DNA from: Aphrophora alni
Lineage: Eukaryota > Arthropoda > Insecta > Hemiptera > Aphrophoridae
Length of the DNA stretch: 64,000 bases
NCBI GenBank assembly: GCA_963513935.1
Contig: OY740773.1
Location: forward strand, 102,471,291-102,535,290
Direction: 5' to 3'
Positions within the stretch are counted from its first letter, which is position 1. Each line of letters starts with the position of its first letter. The notes below the pieces were generated by a model. That model worked only from the letters and a program-made list of their open reading frames with translations, did no database searches and was not told the DNA's origin. This document shows, piece by piece, positions 25,162-37,000 of this stretch. The position numbers and the translations under genes were made by a program.

Positions 25162-28100
25162 CTATTTGTAGTACGATATATGATCCAGAACACTGTAGCC
25201 ATAAGGACATTGGCTGTATTGCTTAAGGCAGTCATTTCCTTTAAGACCTATTCCCCATGCTTTACTATAGACATCTTCATTGCTGCTTGTCTTAGGCCTG
25301 GAAAATAAAATCAAAAAGTTATTTCAAGCAGTGGTACCAACAAAACATTATCTATGTTAGAAAACAATGAAGGTTTGAGATAACAACCCGCTCCTAATCA
25401 GGTACTCTTGCAATGTTTTTGTGTAACGCTGTTCTCTTAATAACGGTTGAGGTTTTGTCGACTGATTTTGTTCTAAGAACTTAATAACAAACCCTCAACC
25501 ATTGATAAATTGATAAATTGAGGTTAGGATAGAATTTCTATTCTATATCTGCTAGTAATTTATTAAATTATGTTCCCAATTTTTTCAATCGAACAAGATA
25601 CTTGTTGGCTATTGAGTTAACTACACAAGATTTATTTATATCACTAATATATAAAATAAAATATAAATTGAACTATTTCATAATTTATTTGTAGTTTTAA
25701 TGTTTCCAATTGGAAACCAGTTTTATTATGTCGAATAAAGTTTAGAACACTTGAGAGCTCCAAAGACTTCTACAGAAGATTCTTAGTAATCGAAAGAAGG
25801 CTAGGGTAGTAATGAAACAAAAAAGTCAGACACTCATTTGATGTGAGAGTTCATTGCTGTAGACAAACAGTTTGACTGTATAATGCATGCTCAAGATCTT
25901 GCAACACAGCATGATGGGATAGTTCTGTGATTTCTGTAATGCTGCCTGATATAATGTGAACTTTTCTTTACGAATGGACACCTCTCCAAAATACACTGGC
26001 AGATTCTCAAACTTTAAGATGATGAGATATATTCCAGAGTGCGTGTTGTGTATACTATGTAGATGGACTCCTTGTAATGTCGAAAACATCTTGGTAGCAT
26101 ACCAAAAGGTATTAGATGAAACTAGATTCCCCTACAGAAATGGTTAGATCTTCAGTATAGTTAAAGAAGCCGTTAGTCTTGTTATTGCAACAGTGAAAAA
26201 GCATCATATTTTTCAAGAAACTGTGATATTTATGAAGGAGAAGAAGAAAATAGGCAATAAACCACTTTTGGCATCATCTTTAAGATGGACTCTTGATTGA
26301 CAAATTCTCATGGATCAAGGAAGCCGAGACAATAACTACCAATCAGAGGTAGCAGTTAAGTCCTTTGCCCTAACCTGACTGTTTTTTTTTTCAGTTAGAA
26401 CAAAACAACTGATTACGCCTAGGAAAAACAACATACCTAAATAGAATTGATTTAAATGCAACAAATATCACAACTTGACATTAGCCGCTAGACAGGCAGT
26501 ATTACGATGTCTGGAATGCTTAGAGAGATGGGTCTGGGTAGAGACAAAGGAAATAAGATGTTAAAAGAGACAGAGAATGCTTCTTGATTCTTACGGTTTA
26601 AGAAGGAAAGTGAATGGTCAGCTAGTGTTGTAATGTGGTCAAATAAAGACGTCTTAACACTCCGTTATCCCATGTCATAAGTCTGGGACTAGACGTGAAA
26701 ATAATAACTCTTGTCAAACTCAAGTGGGCCTGCAATTTACAGTAAGACCACAATTACTAGCTATGCTCTTTTTATTCCTACGGTTGGATTTAGTGAGCAA
26801 AGCACTCGTTTTACAAAGAAAATTTTAATAATTTTTATGTATCCTTAACTACTTGAACAGAATTCAACAAAATTTTATATAATTTTGTTTCAATTGGTTT
26901 TTTACTTAACTCTAAAAGTGGCATATATATTTTTCTGTTATGGAACATGATTATTTTATGTTAAGCAGAAGCAACCTAAAAAATTATAGATGTAAATAAA
27001 TTCCATCATGTTAAAACATTATCATTTTCCTCTGTTATTAAGGTAAAAAACCTTTTAGTCATTATCGGCTCAAAAAAGGAAGAAAAGATTATAAAATAAA
27101 GACTCCAATCTTTGTATACTCTAATAGCATCGCAGGGTCAAAAAAGAACAAGAAAGATAAAAGAGAGGGATCTGACTCATGATTACATGAAAAAAGATGT
27201 AGATCCAGCACGGTATTCATTACAATTAAGCCTTTGAGGCTCATTATTCTTCTTTTTTTTTTTTTTTTTTTTTTTTTTCATAAAATCATTCTTTTTTTAT
27301 AATTAAAAAAAATTGTCCAAGATACAACAATTAAACTAATAATAGTCTTACAATTTTTAAGTTAAAACCAATAGGGTAGATGTTGTCTATGTTAAGATGT
27401 TCAAAATATTTAATTTGAAAAAAAATAATTAACGTTTTCAGTTAGAAACATGTTTTTTTTTAATCTATTATGTGAAATTATAATTGCAATGAATATATAT
27501 GAAATGGAACAAATTAACAAATAAAATTGGAGTATTATTACATTAATGTTAGACGCACATCAGTTTTTTTAAATTAATTACAACAGGTTATGTTACTCAG
27601 TGAGAACTAGTGTGTCTGTGGAATATTCCTTTTGGTGGATATTATAAAGATAGCAGTTTACAAAAAAAAAAAAAAAAAAAAATTTTGACGGCCAATCACG
27701 TTACGAGTATATTCACAAAAAGATTCCTAGTCTCTGTTTATATACCATTTCTGTGTTGTGCCACCCAGCGGCCGATTTTTAAACAATATAATTTATTGCT
27801 ATGCTTTTAAATATTCTGTATTTTAAATATTCTAGCAGTGGAATATTCTGTATTTCGTGTTTTGGCAAATTAGTGTTGGTGGAACATTCAATAGACCACA
27901 TATAAAAGGTTAAGGAGGATAATAAAGTATTAAGATGCCTCAAAAAGTGCCGAATTTCACACGACATAGAAAGTTAATAGAAGGTACCTTCATGTGTATT
28001 TTTGTCAACACTGTATTTTATCTTACCTCAGAACATGTTCTATAATTTCACCAAAAAGTCCATTATGAGCAAGAGGTGAAGCACTTGTTTCACAGATCGC

Positions 28101-30105
28101 TCGTAAAAGGCAATCTCTCTCCACTTGGCCTCTAAAACATTTTGAATGTTTAATTAATATATATATCTATAAATTATTATTTATTATTATTATTATTATT
28201 ATATATGCATGTATGTTCCAGCATAATTCTGAACGTTTCTAACAATTTCGACCAAACTTGGTACGGTACACATATAATTTACAATCTGGAATGAGTCCAT
28301 AGTTTTCGGGGTCGCTGAGATGAATAGTGTCACTTTCGATGATGTTTAAGTTTTAAGTTCAGCCTCCATCGGCATTAGTGGTGAGAAGAGGTGAAAAACT
28401 AAATGTCTAAAATGATCGAAATTAGGTTCCAGCATAACTTTGGAACGCCTGGAGCTATTTCAAAAAAACTTGCTATATATGACTTACAATCTGGAAAAAA
28501 ATACTGTGGGGGTAAGACACACCAGCACCCCTAGGTGTTGGTATTGGGGTTAAGAAAGGATGACAAATAAAATGTCTAAAATGATCGAGATTAGTGTTGA
28601 ATCCATAGTTTTTAGGTTTGGTAAGATTATTGGTGACTGTCCCTATTACATTTATGCCCAATTTTAGTCACTTTGATTTTACACTATAGATAGAATTTTT
28701 TTTTTCTGTCTTACAGAAGATTGGGATAAATAAATACTTGAGTAAGGCCGAGTAATCAGCTATTTTGTAAAAATAATATATGACATGATAAGTGCTATTG
28801 CATAATTTGTTTTATTATGTAGCCCTAGCTATTTGTTTAAACTCTCAAATCATCTAAAAACAAAATCAAATGTTATATGGAGATGATAACAAATAAATAA
28901 TAAAACTTGAACAAGTTGTACTTACGTTTCCATAATTTTCTCTATCACAGAATAAACATGATTTCTTGTAATCACAGCTCTCTTACTCCGTGCATGGTTT
29001 CGACCACCAGACAAGACGTATGACACTTGTGCTGAGTTATCTACAGTTGGATACTGGAACTGGAAGTTATGGCTATAGATTATAGCGATTGGAAGTTTTA
29101 CGTCCAAAGGAATGACCCATCCTAAAATTACCTGAAATTTAAAAATATTAAGTTATATACCCCTTTTGGTCAGATGTAATTCATCATGTCTAGACAATGA
29201 CATATAAAACTATTTAATGAAAACTAGTATCAAAATTTTTTATTTTTTTTGTTGTTGAAAACTTCTCGGTCATCATCGCCTTCTTGGAAAAAGAAAGAAG
29301 AAATAGCCATAAAATAAAGACCCCTAACCTTTGAATACTCTAATAGCACCAGGAGTAAGTTAAGAGAGACCTGATAGGAAAGTTGAAAGAGAGGGATCTA
29401 ACCTAAAACAAAGGAAGATATAGATCGAGCTAGGTATGTCTTGGGATTTCCATACCTGTTCTCATTATAAGCAAATGCTAGTATCTATGCAATACACTAG
29501 AAGTATAGAAATAAGATTACCAATACTTCTATCTTCATCCCAATGATACTTTGTGCTGTAATAACAGAAATTGTTTTAATGAAATGATCTCAACTTGAAA
29601 GTATCTTATACAGATTGTGAGCTCAGAACTTGTACCACTAACCATATCATTGACAGACACAAGTGAGAAGACATGGAGGCTGAAGATGAAACTGTTCATC
29701 TGGCTTTATACCTTCTGTGATGAGATCTGGCATAGTGTATGGTGTCATTGTGTGGTGATCTGACTGGTTGGAATTTAATGACTGGCATGTCTTAAAGAAA
29801 CAGCAAGTTTGTTAGTTAGTAGTCTTGGACTACTGTTTCAACACTTTGGTTGCCGTGGGATTTTTGCATTAGAGATAGTGTACGATTTCCTTAATTTAAC
29901 AATTTTCAACAACTTACTACAAAACACACATTAGAGATATCAATATATTTTTGTATATTTTATACTTCGAAATACATTTTCTTAATACATTTCTTTATAC
30001 TTAATACATTTGTATTTTCTTAATACATTTGTACAATACTATAGATTAAATATTGTATTTATAAATATGCTGAAAATTGCTTAAAAATTGGTATATTGGA
30101 TTTTG

Positions 30106-30172
<67 letters not shown>

Positions 30173-32617
30173 TCATATTTTATATTGTTTTTGTTATGGA
30201 AATTGTAAAAACATGAAAAAATAATTACGGATGTAACAAAATAAATAATATAACAATTTGTAACTAGAAGTAATAAAAATAAAACCTTACTCATGAAAGT
30301 TCAATTAGTGTCGTACATCTTGAAACACGCTTCAGGGAATAAGCTGTTACATTTAGTCAGTTTTCTGTTAGTGATTTTTCCACCTTCTGGGAACAAACAA
30401 CACAGTTCCGTTGCCTATGGTGAACCCCATCTGGCTTTGGAAGTTTTTTGGGAGTTTGGAAAATGTTTTTCCACAAACCTGCCTATCTTTTTGTTTATTT
30501 TTACAGGAGCTATGTCATTTTCTAAAACTACTAATTAATTATTGACGAATTGTAGTCTAAAATGTCACATTTGACACGATTTTTATTTATCTTATTATAT
30601 AAGGTAACCGCATTTGTCACACTTATAAAAAGGTTCTACATGGAATGACAATTTCTGTCACCACGCCGTCCTTTCATTATGCACTGTCAGTTACAACTGA
30701 GCTCGAGTGAATATGCACACAATACTAGCTACTAAAGCACTCCTACCAGTTTTATACCAAATACGACATCAGAGTTTAACTATAAAACTATTCTAAATCA
30801 AATTACATCTACAAACCATGTTGAAAATATAATTAAAGAAATTCTATCAACAAAATTTAAAAAAATGAACTGAGTATGACATTGGTAATATTTCAAAGGC
30901 TGACTCAATCTTACTAAGTACGATATTGGCAAACAAAGTGTACTAACCTTCCATTGGATTTTTTCATAAAGATAGTGGTCAAGGCAATATGCATATCTAA
31001 AATATGAGGGACTATAGAAATATACATAGAATCCCTCAGGACACTCCATCATAATACACATAACTAGGAGAGCTTTTATGATGGAAATGGTCTCTGACCA
31101 CATGTTTGGTATTCCTTTTTAAAAGCATTTACAATAGTAATACCAGACCGAATGGGAAGCTTTATCCATGCATAAACTGAAATGATTCATAGATATGGCC
31201 TTGAAAATAAAAGTACAGGGGCTGAAATCCAAGAAGGCAAGAATATGTGTCCTGCTGATGTGAATGTACCCACACAATTTAAATGTGAATGGTGTAATTT
31301 ATTTGGGATTTGGATACAAGGGTAAGGTAAGAATATATATATATATATACATACACACATAGACAGTCAGACAGCTTTGAAAGCCCACGATTCTAATGAA
31401 TTCAGGTCAAAGTTAGTCTTGTATTGTTTTAAAATCATATCACAGCTGAAGGTGCTCAACAATATTACGTTTGTTTTGGATTCTTTGACATGTTGGAGTT
31501 AGTGGAAATGAATGTATAAAAAATGCTAGTTAAAATAGCATTAGAAGAGAAACTAATAAGACCTGAGCTGTTCCGTGCCACATCCAAGAGGGTGGTTACA
31601 CAAGACTTGTTCTTAGAAAGAAAACGACCATTTCATGTCTTAGAATGATCAATCTCTCACTTTGCTTCTCTAAACACATTGCATTTGACTCTCTATTGTT
31701 ATGCAGGAGCAATATAATGAAGGTGGGAAGATGGTTGGGTTTATTACAGGTGAATAAAAATGGGTGTATTCACTCTGGAGCCTCTGAGGATCACAGTGAA
31801 AGGAGGGTGTTGCTTTGCTTGTGTCATAAACACTTCCTCAACATAAATTGTCCACAAGTTTGGGTCATTAATCCTCACATTTCATTAAAATTTTCAAGAA
31901 ATTGGTAAACTGATTTTCAGAAATTACTTCCAATGTAAAAACACCATAGAAAATTTTTTGTTTAATCCGATATAACTTCTGAACCTCATGTTTGGGGATG
32001 GCAATGAATACATTTAGCTACTTAAAAAAAAATCGACTAAAATTTATTCAAAATCATTAGAGCTGATTTTGAAAAATCAGGTTATGTGTTTTAAATAGCA
32101 ACTACCCCCAAATTTGTAGTTATTGAAAAAACAATTTTTAAAGTCCTAAGATATGATCACATACCAAATTTGATTAAAATTAGTCTACATATTTAGGCTA
32201 TAAAGCACAGCACATACAGACAGAAATCATTCCGAATAACACTTTATCTCCAAATAAATTCGTCATCAATTTTTTAATTCATCACATAAATATACTTTTA
32301 TATTTTCACTATAGGTACTAACATACGACAAGTAGACGGAATTTAAAAATATAAATGTTTACCTTATAAACTCCTCCACTGCTCATAACAAGTGTGGCCA
32401 CAATACACTTCAGACATATCAAACAGCCAAAGCAGACAATTAATTGTGTCCTGTAATAAATTAAATATCAGTTACTACTTAACATAATTATATCATAGTG
32501 TATTAACTAACCATATAAACTAGATCACTAGAACAAAATGATAACTTGGTTCCGTGAACAAGAGTCTTTAATTGGCTGTTTTAATACATTCAATAAATCA
32601 CTTGTGGTTGCTTACAT
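25162..32617 (-). CDS. DM4/12-family secreted protein, five exons
   Basis: Joined minus-strand exons: 32616-32617 (AT of a proposed split start codon), 32363-32450, 28926-29131, 28027-28131 and 25162-25297. All introns have GT/AG ends and the phases fit, giving 178 residues and a TAG stop. Residues 1-25 form a hydrophobic, signal-peptide-like start. The SGGVYKVILGWVIPLD and NFQFQY segments (about 27-57) are followed by RSKR (78-81) and then the family signature CLLRAICE (106-113), NGLFGEIIEHVL (122-133) and DC...CPYGYS (156-169). Cysteines 106, 112, 157 and 164 are the four usual ones. DM4/12 proteins are an insect family, mostly predicted secreted, of unknown function. The least certain part is the first exon. 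A candidate poly(A) signal lies at 24998-25003. Confidence 0.82.
25298..27039. other. Intron of the DM4/12 gene, mostly featureless
   Basis: AT-rich. Around 25826-26150 there is a denser, more coding-like stretch with open frames on both strands, but I cannot match either to a family. It may be a decayed mobile element. Nothing else is recognised before the R1 repeat at 27.04 kb. Confidence 0.4.
27040..27248 (+). repeat. Dispersed repeat R1, plus orientation
   Basis: Contains 'aaaataaagactcc', 'tactctaatagcatcgcagg', 'gagagggatctgactcatga' and 'gatgtagatccagc' in the family order. Lies in a DM4/12 intron. Confidence 0.65.
27253..27278. repeat. Homopolymer T tract (26 T)
   Basis: Uninterrupted T run directly after the R1 copy. 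It may be the tail of an inserted retroelement read on the opposite strand. Confidence 0.9.
27662..27682. repeat. Homopolymer A tract (21 A)
   Basis: Uninterrupted A run with no recognisable element upstream. Confidence 0.9.
28175..28202. repeat. TTA/ATT microsatellite
   Basis: Run of TTA triplets between two DM4/12 exons, at the left edge of the degenerate tandem pair that follows. Confidence 0.8.
28210..28650 (+). repeat. Degenerate tandem pair, about 214-bp spacing
   Basis: 'ttccagcataa' occurs near 28216 and 28430, 'acaatctgga' follows each copy, and 'aaatgtctaaaatgatcga' ends each copy. These shared landmarks indicate two diverged units of one dispersed repeat inside a DM4/12 intron. 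Confidence 0.65.
29252..29475 (+). repeat. Dispersed repeat R1, plus orientation
   Basis: One of the fullest copies: 'acttctcggtcatcatcgcc', 'ataaagacccctaacc', 'tactctaatagcaccagg', 'agagagggatctaacc', 'gatatagatcgagctagg', then 'ccatacctgttctcat'. Lies in a DM4/12 intron. Confidence 0.7.
30109..30170. repeat. (AT)n microsatellite
   Basis: About 31 AT units without interruption. Confidence 0.97.
31640..32110 (+). repeat. Dispersed repeat R2, copy 1
   Basis: Shares 'gtgtcataaacacttcctca', 'agtttgggtcatt', 'cattaaaatttt' and 'actgattttcagaaatt' with 36705-37000 and 39290-39570, where the counterparts are for example 'gtgccataaatgtatcctca' and 'ggtttgggttatttcactaa'. No coding frame is conserved among copies. 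Confidence 0.55.
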
Positions 32618-33329
32618 GACCTATAGCATAGTCCAAAATATAACCGTAAATAACACTAAATCTACTGTAAACTTGAACAATACACTACTACACAGGAAGA
32701 AATAATAACAGTTAAATTATTTATGGTGCTTTATTCCTTGCTTTGTGGTTATTATTTAGCACTCAATGATATCAGTAGTAGTAAGTTTAAACTGTAACAT
32801 TGATAATTACGCTGTTTTGCTGAAAAACAAACCTTTACACTTCCCTCTGCAGGGCTGCATTAATTGGTGAACAAAGCGATCTGACTACTGTTAAATTTCA
32901 CTATAATCCAAAGTTTGTATTTTACTACATATATTCCTATAAAGATGTTAAATGAAAGTTACATGGAGCTTTAAGAGCAAATTTCATGGAACAAATAGTA
33001 TTACTATTATGTAAATAATAATTTATTTGTTATTTTTGTAACCTATGAAACTCCATAAAGATTTTTAATTCGTATAAATACATCAAAAAAGTAGTAAGTT
33101 TAAAAGTTTTTCACTTTTTGTCAGGTAAAAGTTATATAAAACAGTTCAAATTCATTTTTCATTTGTAGTTATTTTATGATTGCTCGTTATGTCGCAATCA
33201 TACCATTTTATTTAATACTAGAGTATGCACTTTTTTCTAGTCGAGGTATCCATGTCTATGCTTAAAACTATGCTGTTTGAATAACTACCATATGAAATAT
33301 AAAATTTTATATTCATCATTCGGGCTAGT

Positions 33330-34140
33330 TGCAAAGAATCTTATTCGTACATTTTATAAAAGACTTAAATGTGCCGTTCATCAAACAACACATTCAACGA
33401 TTATCAGTTAATCTCTACAAGGGGGCACATGCACACCCAACATCAACGCTAATCTCTTCACTAGGTACATACGACACAACATTTGACAAACACAGACGGC
33501 CGCTGTCCTTATTCGCACGACCGACCTTGATCTCTTGTTTGGGCATATAAAGCCATGCATAGCCTACTTCATACCTAAATTCCACCTCTTTGCTTTCTAG
33601 CTCTGTTTCAGATCAAAGGGTGCACCGCAGCGGCATGAGCCAAGCTGTCGCCACCAGGATGCAGTCTAATCTTGCACGCTTATTTAAGTATCGAGTAGGC
33701 AGCAGAAGAAGATGTAGCTTGTAGCTCCTCCAATAAATTCACTAACAAGGTATTTGTAAGGTAACTCCCATCCTTCACCTTGCAAGCCACATCTACCAAA
33801 CCTGGGCTCCTGCATGATCTGTCGCGAGGTTTTAGCTGACTGGACTCTGTCAAGTCAGGTCTTTACCTCGCCCTTCGCGCGGATACATAAAGTTCTGCTT
33901 TCTTCCACATTTACAATCTCGATACGCCCATGGAAAGAGCTTCTCAGCTTGGTACATGGAAAACCTTTCCTGTTTCCTTGTCCCACGCGATAGGGGTACT
34001 AACAGGAAGGAAGGTGGTTTATAGTGAGTAAGAATCTCACACTATTGGGAAGAGTGGATTTCTCCCTTTGTCTTTTGAAGATTTTCCACCTATCCTTGCG
34101 AAATTTAAAAAAAAATTTTTAAATGATGAGTGCTACTACC
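33330..34140. mobile_element. Less AT-rich block of unclassified repeat DNA
   Basis: This segment has more G+C and CpG than its surroundings. It contains a TATA-like 'gggcatataaagcc' near 33540 and the inverted partner of the satellite-edge block at 33655-33736. No reading frame matches a family I know. It may be part of an LTR or other transposable element. Confidence 0.35.
33655..33736 (-). repeat. Dispersed block, copy B (inverted partner of the satellite edge)
   Basis: Reverse complement matches 23001-23081 with about five differences. The next bases on the plus strand, 'aaggtatttgtaaggt', also resemble the reverse complement of the satellite's own end 'cttgcaatacctt', so similarity seems to cross the array boundary. 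Confidence 0.75.
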
Positions 34141-34149
34141 TAGTGACCG

Positions 34150-34600
34150 AATTATCTACCAAATCAGTTTTAGTAGGAAAACTCCGTATTTTACAAAGGT
34201 ATGTAACATATATTTAAAGGTGTTTTTACAAAAGTCGAAAAATGGTAGTTTATGACAATTAATTTCTCGGAAATTATAAGACATATTTCCAATTTGAAAA
34301 CTGTATGAAAATGTGAATTTCCGTCTTTATTCACAAAAATATTCAAATCATTAGTTCTTGAATTATACATGTTTAAAAAAAGGAATGTGAATGGCAAAAC
34401 AGGAAATAAATGTAAAAAATAGACTCTTTTTTTGTATTTAAAAAAATGTAATTCCTCCTAAACCATTTGAGATATCAAACTGAAATTGTCAGGAGTTGTT
34501 CTTCTTTCAATTTTGCATCCTTCGATACCTATATCATTGATTTTAAAATTAGAATATATTTTGTAAAAATTGTAAATCACAAAAATGAAATAAAACTGCA
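34150..34600 (-). repeat. Diverged satellite-related copy, inverted, nearly full length
   Basis: On the plus strand, 'ctcctaaaccatttgagata', 'tcaaactgaaattgtcagg', 'tttcaattttgcatccttcg' and 'atacctatatcattgatttt' follow the reverse complement of the satellite segment around 490-575. The stretch 34254-34400 follows the segment around 30-120. The two parts are in the order and orientation expected of a single monomer. Confidence 0.7.
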
Positions 34601-34829
34601 TCAAATTTATAGAATTTAAAAACAGCTGATTGTTGTTGCAGTTGCTATGGTGATATCATTTATTTATTTACTTATCTTTGTACTAATTGAAAAACTTCAC
34701 CATTTTCATTGAATAGTAATTGTTTATTTAGCTTAGAAATTACATAGAACTTGAAAATCAAAACAACACATTTAAAACAAATGAGTTATTCTACTCATTT
34801 AATAAATAAAGTGTCCTTCATCTCCATTT

Positions 34830-35060
34830 AAACATAACTTCACCCATCTCTTCATGTATTCAGATCTTCTATGATATGTAAATTCAGAAGTGTTTTGACA
34901 TCAATATTGTGGATTACTTAAGTGATGTTGTCCCAAAAATATGTGTAGGTATTCTTGCATGATTTGCATACACTCTGTTCTTTAAAAAATCCAGAGATAA
35001 AAATCCAGGAGATCTCTGGAGTCCGACTGGGTGGCCACGGATCCTTTGAAATAATATGAT
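34830..35060 (-). pseudogene. Decayed mariner/Tc-like transposase, C-terminal remnant
   Basis: Minus-strand translation gives WPPSRTPEISWIF (compare the family's WPPRSPDLTPLDFF) followed by FFKEQSVC, then in another frame YMKRWVKLCLNGDEGHF (compare the usual R..KC...NG.HF ending). Stops and frameshifts interrupt it, so it cannot make a working enzyme. The N-terminal half is not seen. Confidence 0.6.
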
Positions 35061-35085
35061 CTACAAAAAAACTGGGTTAGGTTAA

Positions 35086-35587
35086 CCCTTTGCACTCCAA
35101 TGTCCTGCCTTGCGATATTGCGTCATAGGCCTTATCAATTTAAATGTTCGTATTACGCTACAAACAGACTTTTAAATTACTACGAATTATTTATTATTAA
35201 TATTTTATAATTATAAGACTAGTAAATCAACAAGTCTAATAAATAACGTAAACTTAGATATGATGTAATTCGCATACAAAAACTGTCAACAATAACTGTA
35301 TTTTTTCAACCAAAAAATAATACATTGGTTATTGAAAATAGATAAATTTGGTTTATTATGTATTAATAATTCAGAAAACTTGACTTGCAAACGTGTGGGA
35401 ACAATAAAAAAAAATCATAGAAAATAAAATGTAATAAGTTACGTACGGCCTGAAATGAAGGCCATTGGAGTGCATGTGCAATAATAATCAGATTAAATTG
35501 GAGCTATTGGGAATATGGCGCTGGCCTGAATTGCAGACCAATTGAGTGTTGGAGCATTCTAGCAATAATGCCTTATAACCCAAAGGA
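35086..35587. mobile_element. piggyBac-like MITE, 502 bp, TTAA target duplication
   Basis: Flanked by TTAA at 35082-35085 and 35588-35591. The ends are ccctttg... and ...caaagga, inverted with one mismatch. Subterminal sequences repeat 'ccaattg/ggagtgca' style motifs ('gcactccaatgtcctg' on the left, 'ggccattggagtgcatg' and 'accaattgagtgttggag' on the right). There is no transposase frame. Precise TTAA duplication with CCCTTTG-type ends is typical of non-autonomous piggyBac elements. Confidence 0.75.
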
Positions 35588-36056
35588 TTAATGTGAGAGT
35601 GTTAGTTGGTTTTATCGTAGTAATTTTTTAATGTGTTAGTAATGTTGGGATGTCCAAAGTCTACTTTATTGTATGTGTTTTAAACATTTTAATTATTGAA
35701 TTTTTGAAGTATTAAAATATTAAAAATAATTTTATGTTTATATCTAATCAAAATTATGATTATGACCATACAATGAAATATTTGTCAATGGCTAAAAACA
35801 AAATAAATTGAAGCATAAGTGGCAGGTTCCACCATCATGCTGGAAGTAGCTTTCCATGAGCTTATTGTCATCAAGTTATTCCATAAATTCCACCGTAACG
35901 TCCCTGTCATAAAAGAAAATCTGTCCAACAATTCTCATAGCAGATATCACCATCAAACATTAATCTTATCTGAATACAGGATGATGTACAGGTTTTGAGC
36001 TGACTAGTAATTAGAACTTTTTATTTCACATCTCCAGTCAAGTAACATGACACCTT

Positions 36057-36230
36057 TTCATATACATAAAATAAAAACCCCTAGCCCTTGAATAGCATCA
36101 GAGTTGAAAGAATATCTGAAATGTTTAGATGAAGAAGAGAGATCTAATGAAAGACTCGATGGAGAAAGATATAGATCAAGCTGAGACCTTGGGATTGTCA
36201 CATTCATATTCAATATAAATGAGCCCATGA
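36057..36230 (+). repeat. Dispersed repeat R1, plus orientation (partial)
   Basis: 'ataaaataaaaacccctagc', 'agagagatctaatg', 'agatatagatcaagctgag' and 'cttgggattgtcac' match the R1 order; the left end is missing. Confidence 0.6.
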
Positions 36231-36704
36231 GGACTTTAGAATTAATTATTTAATTATGTACAATTATTTTATAACAAGCAGGAAAATTTTATTGTTACCG
36301 GTAGCTATAAACTTACCTCATTTTTTTCTCTGTTTACGATGAAGGCTTAGACTACTATTCCAAGATTGTGTTACACATACAGACTTCATACCTAGGTGAT
36401 AATTTGTTCAAGTGTTAGTTTATTAACACATTGTTGAAGTACTGTTAACTGTTAATAACTAGGAAAAACAATAACGGAAACCAACATGAGACATGGAGAA
36501 AGAAATCTGATTTTAATTTCAATCTGTTGTGTAGATATTAAATTTGTATTGTTATGTTTTTTGTTTAAGTAGGAAGGAACTCCATTCTAACCTCAGCTAC
36601 AATTGGAATTGGAAAATAAATGGTGCAAAAATTTTCTCATTCAACCATCCCCAAAACTAAATAAAAACTAACCATAACTAATAGTTACCAAAGATATCAG
36701 TAGC

Positions 36705-37000
36705 GATAGTTGTCAATCATAAAGTGAAAATGAACCATAGATGCTGTCTTGCCGAAATTGGTTTCACTTGTGTGATAAAAAATATATTCTCAGTGTAAAT
36801 CATATTTCAATCGAATCAAGCTTTTCATGATTGTGGTGAAGGTCCTTTTTTCTTTTTTTACTAATTTTCCCGAAGTTTTTCCTAGTTATGATTTTGTATA
36901 CAGATTTGAGATATTAATCTACACATTTTACTAAACTAAAAATCGGTACAGTTGATTTTGAGAAATTACAAATTTTATCACAGCTCAATGGCAGACGTTT
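36705..37000 (+). repeat. Dispersed repeat R2, copy 2
   Basis: Begins 'aaagtgaaaatgaaccatag', then 'cacttgtgtgataaaa', 'tattctcagtgtaaatcat', and ends near 'gttgattttgagaaatt'. Colinear with 39290-39570. Confidence 0.65.

Noticed and set aside
25826..26147. Overlapping open frames on both strands (87 and 63 codons)
   Set aside because: Neither frame matches a known family and both lack splice-site support. Treated as possible decayed repeat DNA in an intron.
30046..30294. Frame rich in alternating Tyr and Ile
   Set aside because: Produced by translating the (AT)n microsatellite. The same applies to both strands around 41137-41343.
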